7,987 nt of DNA, taken from assembly GCA_017543415.1 (NCBI GenBank), contig JAFYGD010000114.1, positions 1-7,987 of the forward strand. The letters are read 5' to 3'. Positions 1 through 5,445 of this stretch are shown piece after piece. Under the pieces are notes generated by a model that saw only the letters and a program-made list of their open reading frames with translations, ran no database searches and was not told the origin of the DNA. Source of the DNA: Eubacterium sp. Lineage in GTDB: Bacteria > Bacillota > Clostridia > Oscillospirales > Acutalibacteraceae. Position 1 is the stretch's first letter. Each line of letters opens with the position of its first letter. A program made the translations under genes and the position numbers.

Positions 1-1149
1 GGATTGTTTTCTGCAACGGATGAAGCGATTGATCTTGACGATGTTGCTGACAAAGTTTCAAACCATCAGGGAGTCGTCTGGACGCACGTTATCAGCCTGC
101 GCCGTGAAGATGCAGAGCGGCTTGGCTACAACAATGCTGACACCTGGAAGCAGTGCGTGCGCCGCAATATGAACGAGCTTGCCGAAGCACATAAGCTCAA
201 GCCGAGCGATATGGAGTGGTACGCCGCCTTCCATAACACGACGCACCATCCGCATATTCATCTGATAGTCTTATCAAAAAGCGGTCAGGGCTATCTGACG
301 AAAAAAGGAATGGAAAAGATGCGCAGCACCTTCGGTAACGATATTTTCCGCAACGAGCAGTACAAGTTATTCAAAGAGCAGACGGATATCCGTGACGAAC
401 TGAAAGCAGAAATGGATGAAGTGTTGAACGGTATTTCAGTCAGGCGTTTTCCGATTACAGACGAAACCGCTGAGCTTATTAAGCAGCTACAAAACGAGCT
501 TGCAAACTGCAAAGGCAAAAAGATTTACGGCTATCTTCCGAAGAATGTCAAGCATACGGTTGATGAATTACTCAGGCATATCGTTGAAGAAAACCGTCCG
601 CTTCAATATATGTATGCAAGGTGGAATGAGGTCAACCGCTTGAAACTTGCTCTCTACTATGACAGCGAGAACGACAAGGACATACCGATTGAAACGAACA
701 AAGAATTCCGTTCCCTTAAGAATATGCTGATAAAAGCGGTGCAGGAATCGCTCATCTTCGGAACAGATAACGGCTGGAAGAATATCCGCAAGAACACGAA
801 TATTTACAACAGCCTGCTGCAATCTATTGCCTCGCTTTTCTACAGCAAGGCGGCTGACCGCATCAACGAAATCAACGCGCAAAAGCGGCAGCAGACGGAC
901 AGCAAGGAACTCACCAAAGAACAGCAGAAACGCATTGCTCACGGCGAGCGTTCTGCAGGAAGTGAATACACGAAGGCAGAGAAGGACGAAGAAGACAGCC
1001 GCAGGGCAGCCGAAAACGCAGAAGCGCTTCTCAACATCGGCACAGGCATTGTTGACTTTGCTCTCCGACGTGCAATCCGGCAGCAACTGCAAAACACAAA
1101 TCAGAACAACGACGCTGACGAAGACGAAGGCTTCGGTCAGTCGATGTAA
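1..1149 (+). CDS. MobP3-type relaxase, 5' end missing (partial)
   Basis: DNA relaxase that would nick the transfer origin of a mobile element and pilot the strand into a recipient. The frame is open from the first base, so the apparent TTG at 4 is probably internal; from memory of the family, somewhat over 100 N-terminal residues lie before the window. Numbering from that TTG, the three-histidine metal-binding motif is at about residues 77-86 (HNTTHHPHIH, with H82, H84 and H86 spaced as in MOB-P relaxases). Before it comes the family-typical block VWTHVISLRREDAERLGY, and after it GYLTKKGMEKMRS, EQTDIRDELK and KGKKIYGYLPK. The C-terminal third is charged and low in complexity, ending in an acidic tail. 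The catalytic tyrosine region is not visible. Together with the downstream serine recombinase it marks an integrative mobilizable or conjugative element. Family assignment is from motif recognition. Confidence 0.88.
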   Translation, partial: GLFSATDEAIDLDDVADKVSNHQGVVWTHVISLRREDAERLGYNNADTWKQCVRRNMNELAEAHKLKPSDMEWYAAFHNTTHHPHIHLIVLSKSGQGYLTKKGMEKMRSTFGNDIFRNEQYKLFKEQTDIRDELKAEMDEVLNGISVRRFPITDETAELIKQLQNELANCKGKKIYGYLPKNVKHTVDELLRHIVEENRPLQYMYARWNEVNRLKLALYYDSENDKDIPIETNKEFRSLKNMLIKAVQESLIFGTDNGWKNIRKNTNIYNSLLQSIASLFYSKAADRINEINAQKRQQTDSKELTKEQQKRIAHGERSAGSEYTKAEKDEEDSRRAAENAEALLNIGTGIVDFALRRAIRQQLQNTNQNNDADEDEGFGQSM

Positions 1150-1150
1150 A

Positions 1151-1192
1151 ATGAAAAATCCTGCTTCGTTCATTACAGAGCAGGTAGAATAG
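1151..1192 (+). CDS. mini-ORF of 13 codons after the relaxase
   Basis: The ATG lies one base after the relaxase stop and encodes MKNPASFITEQVE. No Shine-Dalgarno sequence precedes it, so translation would depend on ribosomes coming off the relaxase gene. Its stop codon (TAG, 1190-1192) overlaps the ribosome binding site of the next mini-ORF, an arrangement compatible with translational coupling. It may equally be chance. No function can be assigned. Confidence 0.2.
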   Translation: MKNPASFITEQVE

Positions 1193-1201
1193 GAGAAAAA
1201 T

Positions 1202-1246
1202 ATGAAACAATCAAACCAAGCAGTGAGAACTGCAAGAATAACTTAA
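1202..1246 (+). CDS. mini-ORF of 14 codons with a good ribosome binding site
   Basis: It encodes MKQSNQAVRTARIT. AGGAG at 1191-1195 sits 6 bases before the ATG, which is good spacing for a Firmicute. It could be a leader peptide, or the leftover 5' end of a deleted gene: the stretch resembles the basic N-termini of some serine recombinases in such elements, but this is a weak impression. No function is assigned. Confidence 0.3.
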   Translation: MKQSNQAVRTARIT

Positions 1247-1250
1247 GATT

Positions 1251-1259
1251 GGAGGTGAT
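1251..1259 (+). promoter_or_regulatory. near-perfect Shine-Dalgarno sequence
   Basis: GGAGGTGAT is complementary over nine bases to the usual 3' end of bacterial 16S rRNA and directly abuts the ATG at 1260. It is the only strong ribosome binding site upstream of the small ORF at 1290, yet the reading frame it opens closes after six codons. Confidence 0.7.
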
Positions 1260-1280
1260 ATGAAATCAAGTAAAGATTAG
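1260..1280 (+). CDS. six-codon leader ORF (MKSSKD, stop TAG), in frame with the next gene
   Basis: The ATG directly follows a near-perfect Shine-Dalgarno sequence. The frame reads six codons, then TAG at 1278-1280, three more sense codons (TGT TGC CTT) and then ATG at 1290, all in one frame. It is therefore either a short leader ORF that feeds reinitiation at 1290, or the true N-terminus of the 1290 gene broken by a nonsense change. The sequence alone does not decide between these. Confidence 0.4.
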   Translation: MKSSKD

Positions 1281-1289
1281 TGTTGCCTT

Positions 1290-1523
1290 ATGGCAGCAAA
1301 GGAAATAATTTCTGTCGGTCAGGGCAATAATAGTATTGATAAAAACAGTAAAGGCGGAAGGTCTATCAATACTAAAAATGTCAATGACAGAATCAGTACG
1401 GAACTCTGGATGCAGCACTTTGCAAATGCTCTCTTAAAAGAAAATGCTATCGATGAAAAAACCTATAAAAAACTGTTGGCAAAAATCAGCAGAGAGGTTA
1501 ACCGTAGGTTTGCATCACGATGA
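1290..1523 (+). CDS. small SHOCT-like protein of unknown function (77 aa)
   Basis: A soluble, basic 77-residue protein lying between relaxase and recombinase genes. The N-terminal 35 residues are polar and rich in Gly, Asn and Ser, probably disordered. The C-terminal half (about residues 38-74) reads as two helices joined by the turn ENAIDEKTYKKL, which resembles the short SHOCT-type helical hairpin (hydrophobic helix, 'G/A-x-I-T/D-E-x-E/T-Y/F' turn, second helix). Small SHOCT-like proteins are commonly found beside serine recombinases in clostridial elements, but their job is not established to my knowledge. The ATG has no ribosome binding site of its own; expression probably depends on the leader ORF just upstream. 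It could be a DNA-binding or recombination accessory factor, which is only inference. Confidence 0.6.
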   Translation: MAAKEIISVGQGNNSIDKNSKGGRSINTKNVNDRISTELWMQHFANALLKENAIDEKTYKKLLAKISREVNRRFASR

Positions 1524-1529
1524 AAAATT

Positions 1530-1564
1530 GGTAACAGTTCCCTAATGAAACGGGGACTGTTACC
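1530..1564. terminator. 13-bp inverted repeat after the small gene (possible terminator or operator)
   Basis: Left arm 1530-1542 (GGTAACAGTTCCC) and right arm 1552-1564 (GGGGACTGTTACC) pair over 13 bp with a single G-T wobble, around a 9-base loop. It starts six bases after the stop of the SHOCT-like gene. No run of T follows; the next bases are GTAGTAAAATAAAAC. It is therefore not a classical intrinsic terminator in the forward direction. It may stabilise the 3' end of the transcript or bind a protein. The structure is certain, the function is not. Confidence 0.5.
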
Positions 1565-1575
1565 GTAGTAAAATA

Positions 1576-1627
1576 AAACTGAAAAAATATCTGGATATTG
1601 AAAAAGTATTGTGATATTGTTCAGTTT
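1576..1627. repeat. two tandem 19-bp repeats inside a short inverted repeat, upstream of the recombinase
   Basis: Copies at 1580-1598 and 1599-1617 match at 15 of 19 positions (consensus TGAAAAAnTATnnnGATAT). The array is bracketed by AAACTG (1576-1581) and CAGTTT (1622-1627), which are inverted copies. It lies immediately before the ribosome binding site of the recombinase gene, so a control site for recombinase expression or a recombination-related binding site are both possible. No convincing -35/-10 pair was found in this stretch. Confidence 0.4.
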
Positions 1628-1645
1628 GGAAAGGAGTAAAAAAGT

Positions 1646-3319
1646 ATGGACATATATGCTACAAGAGAAAGAATCCGCAAGGAAAATATCAACTTTATGA
1701 GCCTGCCACTTCGCGTAACCTTCTACGCCAGAGTCAGTACGGATTTCAACGTACAGCTCAATTCGCTTGACAACCAGGTTAGTTACTACACTGACTTCAT
1801 AAAAAACAATCCGAACTGGGAATATGTTGACGGCTATATCGACGAAGGCTTATCCGGAGTCACAACGGCAAAGCGTGAGCGCTTCAATGAAATGATTGAA
1901 GACGGCAAGGCGGGACTGTTCGATTTGATTATTACGAAGGAAGTTTCAAGATTTGCTCGTAACACTCTTGACAGTATCCGCTATACCCGTGAACTGCTTT
2001 CAAACGGTGTAGTTGTGTTCTTCCAGAATGACAACATCAACACGCTTGATGAAGACTCTGAACTGAGACTAACGATAATGTCGTCAATGGCACAGGACGA
2101 GTCAAGGAAAATATCTTCCCGTGTGCGCTTCGGTCATCAGCAGGCTATCAAAAGAGGTACAGTGCTCGGTACGGATAATATGTATGGATATATTAAAAAA
2201 GACGGCAAACTTACAATTGACGAAAGTGAAGCTGAATTCGTGCGTGAGCTGTTTGAGATGTATGCAACGGGTAAATTCAGTATGAAACAACTTGAGAAGC
2301 ATTTCTATAATAAGGGAATACGCAACAGCAGGGGCAAAATGCTTTCTCATTCAACGATGGGTAATATCATCCGTAATCCGAAATATAAGGGCTACTACGT
2401 AGGTAATAAAGTTCGGATAACCGACCTTTTCACCAAGAAACAGAAGTTTCTCTCCGAAGATGAATGGGTTATGTATAAGGATGAAACCGGAGACATAGTA
2501 CCCGCAATTGTAAGCGAAGAGTTGTGGAACAGAGCAAATGAAGTTCTGTATATGCGTAGCCAGGACGTCATACAAAGGCAGCACAAAACGGTGCATCAGA
2601 ATCTGCTGACGGGTAAACTGATATGCGCTCATTGCAATAGACCGTATTACCGCAAGGACTCTGTTACCACGGGCGGCGCAAAAATGTCAAAGTGGATTTG
2701 CTCCGGCAAAATAAACAACGGCACAGCGTCGTGTCCCTCCCATGCGATATACGAAACGGATATCAAACCGATAATAGAAGATATCTTCAAGTCGGGACAG
2801 CAGAACATTGAAGAACTGTCTGCCTGCGTTCTGAAGCTCATCGGTGAACTGCTTGACTCAAATGACAACAAAGCGGAAATCTTCTCACTGACAAAAGAAC
2901 TTGAAACGCAGCAAAAAATGAAAAAGAAACTGCTGAACTATAACGCCAAGGGACAGATGAGCGACGAAGAATTCGTAAGGATGACAGAAGACTGCGACAA
3001 AGACATTGCCGAACTGCAACGCAAAATCAAAACGCTGAGTCAGTCGTCAAAAACCGAAACTCAACTCAAACGGGAACTTGCCAACATCAAAGGAATTCTG
3101 AAAAGTGCAGAACAGCACATAGACGGAGAAGAGATTGACAAGGCGTTTATAGACCGGTATATAGACAAAATCATCGTTCACCCCGATGAAGACGTAACAC
3201 GCTTTGAAATCCACTTGACAAGCGGTTTACAGGTAGAAAAACTGCTTAATACTATTACGAGCCGTGCAGGTCATAATAGTAAAAAGATGATTAAAAGTTA
3301 TGAAGAATCAATGAGATAA
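1646..3319 (+). CDS. large serine recombinase (site-specific integrase/excisionase)
   Basis: A complete 557-residue enzyme that cuts and rejoins DNA at attachment sites through a phosphoserine link, and so would integrate and excise the element that carries the relaxase. The ATG at 1646 is supported by AAGGAG at 1631-1636, 9 bases upstream. The catalytic resolvase domain spans about residues 22-165, with YARVST placing the nucleophile at Ser31 and Arg29 beside it, DEGLSG at 66-71, and KEVSRFARN with Arg102 and Arg105. A recombinase domain follows (about 175-300, including GYIKKDGKL and NPKYKGYYVG). A zinc ribbon has Cys327, Cys330, Cys352 and Cys363. A coiled-coil insertion covers roughly 400-500 and a conserved tail DRYIDKIIVHP follows. 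All key residues are present, so it is probably active. Its length is normal for the family. It has its own terminator directly downstream, which suggests that it is the last gene of the element. The exact subfamily and target site cannot be told from the sequence alone. Confidence 0.95.
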   Translation: MDIYATRERIRKENINFMSLPLRVTFYARVSTDFNVQLNSLDNQVSYYTDFIKNNPNWEYVDGYIDEGLSGVTTAKRERFNEMIEDGKAGLFDLIITKEVSRFARNTLDSIRYTRELLSNGVVVFFQNDNINTLDEDSELRLTIMSSMAQDESRKISSRVRFGHQQAIKRGTVLGTDNMYGYIKKDGKLTIDESEAEFVRELFEMYATGKFSMKQLEKHFYNKGIRNSRGKMLSHSTMGNIIRNPKYKGYYVGNKVRITDLFTKKQKFLSEDEWVMYKDETGDIVPAIVSEELWNRANEVLYMRSQDVIQRQHKTVHQNLLTGKLICAHCNRPYYRKDSVTTGGAKMSKWICSGKINNGTASCPSHAIYETDIKPIIEDIFKSGQQNIEELSACVLKLIGELLDSNDNKAEIFSLTKELETQQKMKKKLLNYNAKGQMSDEEFVRMTEDCDKDIAELQRKIKTLSQSSKTETQLKRELANIKGILKSAEQHIDGEEIDKAFIDRYIDKIIVHPDEDVTRFEIHLTSGLQVEKLLNTITSRAGHNSKKMIKSYEESMR

Positions 3320-3331
3320 TGTTCTTCAGCG

Positions 3332-3362
3332 GAGCGGGGCTTAGGCTTCGCTCAATTTTTTT
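3332..3362 (+). terminator. rho-independent terminator of the recombinase gene
   Basis: GAGCGGGG (3332-3339) pairs with CTTCGCTC (3346-3353) over 8 bp including two G-T wobbles, with a 6-base loop. AA and then seven T (3356-3362) follow. It begins 12 bases after the recombinase stop codon. Confidence 0.8.
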
Positions 3363-3367
3363 GGCTT

Positions 3368-3396
3368 TTAATATTCGTTTAAGAATCGTTTATTAT
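3368..3396 (+). promoter_or_regulatory. possible weak promoter for the beta-helix surface gene
   Basis: TTAATA (3368-3373) and TATTAT (3391-3396) are 17 bases apart, matching the sigma-70/sigma-A consensus at 4 of 6 and 5 of 6 positions. It lies between the recombinase terminator and the ribosome binding site of the next gene, where a promoter is expected. In AT-rich DNA such matches are frequent, so confidence is low. Confidence 0.3.
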
Positions 3397-3445
3397 GCTG
3401 TGCTCAACAAAGGATTCTTTGATACTGTGCAAAGGAGTAATCAAA

Positions 3446-5305
3446 ATGAAAAACAGGCAGAAAAAACGAACTTTAAGAAATGTATTAATGATACTTATGA
3501 TAATCGCAATCGGAGCAGGAGCGTTTTTTACCGTTAACTGCGCTACGGCAAATAGCCCCGAAAACGGCGCGCCGCCGGCTATACAAAGCGAAATCGGCAA
3601 CGCTCCGCCGGGTATGGAAAACAACAGCGTACAACCACCCGAAATGCCCGAAGGCGAAAACGGTAATTCCGGCGAACAACCACCCGAAATGCCCGAAGGC
3701 GAAAACGGTAATTCAGGCGAACAACCACCCGAAATGCCCGATGGCGAAAACGGTAATTCAAGCGAACAACCACCCGAAATGCCCAATGGCGAAAACGGTA
3801 ATTCCGGCGAACAACCACCCGAAATGCCTAATGGCGAAAACGCTCAGCAGGAGCAAATGCAAAAGCCCAAAAAGCAAATTTTGATTTATGCTCTTCTGGC
3901 GGCGGAAAGCCTTTCGATTGCGGCTTTAATCCTGTATCTTATTATGTCGCAGTTTAATAAAAAAGGCTTTAAGGAAACGTTTAAAGGCTGGAAAAGGGTT
4001 GTAATTTATCTTTTGTCAACAGCAATAATTTCGGGTTGCCTTACCGTTGCGGGAAGCGCTGTTTCAAAGCAGTGCGTGCCCGCAAATCCTCCCGCACAGC
4101 CGCAGATGACTCAAGGCTCGCAGACCTCTGTTGAAGCAAGCGGTGCAAAAACGGTAGACGGCAAAGAGGAAACGCTCAATGAAAACTATTCTTCGGCTTC
4201 GTCTGATGAAAGCGCCGTCCTTGTTACAAACGGAGGAAACGCTGAAATCAGCGGCTCAACAATCTCAAAAACGGGCGACAGCACCAATACCGAAAGCTCG
4301 GAATTCAACGGAACAAACGCTGCAATTCTTGTTCAGAGCAATTCAACCGCAACAATAAAAAATGCTGAAATTACTACCGACGCAAAGGGAGCAAACGCAG
4401 TATTTGCAACGGGTGAAAATGCCAAAATATATATAACAAATTCAAAAATCACCTCAACGGGCAGCAGCTCGGCAAGGGGACTTGATTCAACCTACGGCGG
4501 CTATATTGAAGCGGACAATGTAACTATTACAACGCAGGGCGGTTCGTGCGCCACCCTTGCTACCGACAGGGGCGAGGGAACCGTTATTGCAAAAAATTCA
4601 ACCCTTGAAACGAACGGAAGCGGCTCTCCGATAATATATTCAACGGGAGATATAACTGTTGAAAACACAACGGGAACCGCAAACGGCTCGCAGAATATTG
4701 TAGTTGAAGGCAAAAACTCCGCCACGGTTAAAAGCTCAACACTTACCGCAAGCGGAAAGGGTAACAGAAACGGCGTTGACAATGCCGGCGTTATGCTCTA
4801 CCAGTCTATGAGCGGCGACGCTTCCGAAGGAACGGGAACACTTACGGCGGTTGATTCAACGCTTGAAATACAGAGCGATTCCGAATATTACAAAACCGCT
4901 CCGATGTTTTTTGTTACCAATACAGACGCGGTAATAAACCTTAAAAACACAAAGCTTGCTTTCGGAAGCGGAATTCTTCTTAACGCAGCTTCAACAAGCG
5001 AGTGGGGCAAGGAGGGCTCAAACGGCGGAAATGTAACGCTTAACGCCGAAAACCAGACATTAAAAGGAAATATTACCGCTGACAGTATTTCAACCGTAAG
5101 TATTAACCTTACCTCGTCGGATTTCGAGGGCTCTGTTAACAGTGAAAACAGCGCAAAAGAGGTAACGCTGAAGCTTGATGGCGCTTCAAAAATTACCCTC
5201 ACCGGCGACTGCTATGTAACCGCTTTTGAAAACGCGGATTCAACAAATTCAAATATTGACTTCAACGGATTTAAGCTTTATGTAAACGGAAAAGCGATTA
5301 ACTGA
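3446..5305 (+). CDS. membrane-anchored extracellular beta-helix protein with Pro/Glu-rich repeat segment; function unknown
   Basis: A 619-residue protein. I chose the ATG at 3446 because AAGGAG (3432-3437) lies 8 bases before it and it starts a basic, membrane-type N-terminus (MKNRQKKRTLRN); an in-frame ATG at 3395 has no such site. Order: membrane segment 1 (about 11-31); a Pro/Glu/Asn-rich stretch with 15-residue repeats (63-132); membrane segments 2 (about 145-167) and 3 (about 185-206), joined by a short basic loop (NKKGFKETFKGWKR); then about 410 residues, rich in Ser, Thr, Asn and Gly, of repeating short beta-strands (for example AEISGSTIS, ATIKNAEITT, IYITNSKITS, VTLNAENQTL), typical of a right-handed parallel beta-helix. 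A positive-inside reading puts the repeats and the beta-helix outside the cell. I recognise the beta-helix part as a type found in many gut Firmicutes, related in style to adhesin-like and carbohydrate-binding beta-helices, but no ligand or catalytic residues can be named. It is probably a separate transcript, ending at the hairpin directly downstream. Confidence 0.8.
   Translation: MKNRQKKRTLRNVLMILMIIAIGAGAFFTVNCATANSPENGAPPAIQSEIGNAPPGMENNSVQPPEMPEGENGNSGEQPPEMPEGENGNSGEQPPEMPDGENGNSSEQPPEMPNGENGNSGEQPPEMPNGENAQQEQMQKPKKQILIYALLAAESLSIAALILYLIMSQFNKKGFKETFKGWKRVVIYLLSTAIISGCLTVAGSAVSKQCVPANPPAQPQMTQGSQTSVEASGAKTVDGKEETLNENYSSASSDESAVLVTNGGNAEISGSTISKTGDSTNTESSEFNGTNAAILVQSNSTATIKNAEITTDAKGANAVFATGENAKIYITNSKITSTGSSSARGLDSTYGGYIEADNVTITTQGGSCATLATDRGEGTVIAKNSTLETNGSGSPIIYSTGDITVENTTGTANGSQNIVVEGKNSATVKSSTLTASGKGNRNGVDNAGVMLYQSMSGDASEGTGTLTAVDSTLEIQSDSEYYKTAPMFFVTNTDAVINLKNTKLAFGSGILLNAASTSEWGKEGSNGGNVTLNAENQTLKGNITADSISTVSINLTSSDFEGSVNSENSAKEVTLKLDGASKITLTGDCYVTAFENADSTNSNIDFNGFKLYVNGKAIN
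3632..3841 (+). repeat. 45-bp tandem repeat, four full copies plus a partial fifth, in the beta-helix gene
   Basis: Units start at 3632, 3677, 3722 and 3767, with a partial unit at 3812-3841. Each encodes QPPEMPxGENGNSxE (x = E, D or N; then G or S). Copies are almost identical in DNA, differing at a few positions such as GAAGGC/GATGGC/AATGGC. The unit length is a multiple of three, so copy-number change would keep the frame. A degenerate related stretch (APPGMENNS) comes just before. The segment forms an acidic, proline-rich spacer between the first and second membrane segments. Confidence 0.95.
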
Positions 5306-5349
5306 AACAAAGGGACTGTTTTTGCAGTCCCTTTGTTATAAATTTTTTA
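5306..5349 (+). terminator. strong rho-independent terminator after the beta-helix gene
   Basis: A perfect 13-bp stem, 5306-5318 with 5325-5337 (AACAAAGGGACTG against its complement), has a 6-base loop and begins right after the stop codon. A six-T run follows at 5344-5349 after a short ATAAA-like gap. It separates the beta-helix gene from the hydrolase genes. Confidence 0.88.
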
Positions 5350-5369
5350 TAAAAATAAATAATTTCCAT

Positions 5370-5398
5370 TTTACTTATAATAATATATGTGGTATAAT
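5370..5398 (+). promoter_or_regulatory. extended -10 promoter for the hydrolase gene pair
   Basis: The -10 box TATAAT (5393-5398) is a perfect consensus and is preceded by TGG, giving the extended -10 TGn motif. TTTACT (5370-5375) is a 4-of-6 match to the -35 box at a 17-base spacing. The region is AT-rich and lies 48 bases before the chosen start codon. This is the best promoter in the window and fits housekeeping sigma-A transcription. Confidence 0.8.
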
Positions 5399-5445
5399 AC
5401 AATATGAATTAGTCTATATACCGAATTATTACAAGGATGATGGCT

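Noticed and set aside
568..1173. Long reverse-strand open frame (201 codons) opposite the relaxase gene
   Set aside because: It lies wholly in the shadow of the relaxase C-terminal region, has no recognisable domain, and reflects codon bias of the forward gene.
1160..1184. Small hairpin (CCTGCT / AGCAGG) after the relaxase gene as a terminator
   Set aside because: Only six base pairs, an 11-base loop and no T-run; too weak to call.
827..1192. Forward open frame of 121 codons overlapping the relaxase 3' end in another frame
   Set aside because: The product is a basic, low-complexity shadow and no ribosome binding site precedes it. Only the last 13 codons, after the relaxase stop, were kept as a low-confidence mini-ORF.
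3395..3445. Upstream in-frame ATG at 3395 as the start of the beta-helix protein
   Set aside because: No ribosome binding site precedes it, the extra 17 residues would come before a normal basic membrane N-terminus, and AAGGAG at 3432-3437 fits the ATG at 3446.
3530..3560. Cysteine after the first membrane segment (FTVNC) as a lipoprotein lipobox
   Set aside because: Asn at the position before Cys is not tolerated in lipoboxes. The ISGC in the third membrane segment is internal and also unlikely to be processed.
3379..3818. Two reverse-strand open frames with striking repeated peptides opposite the Pro/Glu-rich region
   Set aside because: The periodicity is just the 45-bp forward repeat read backwards. 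No ribosome binding site or independent support was found.
1552..5318. Shared GGGACTGTT in the hairpin at 1552 and the terminator at 5312 as possible element-end repeats
   Set aside because: The match is only about nine bases, each copy is part of its own stem, and the flanking DNA is unrelated. Chance is the simplest explanation.
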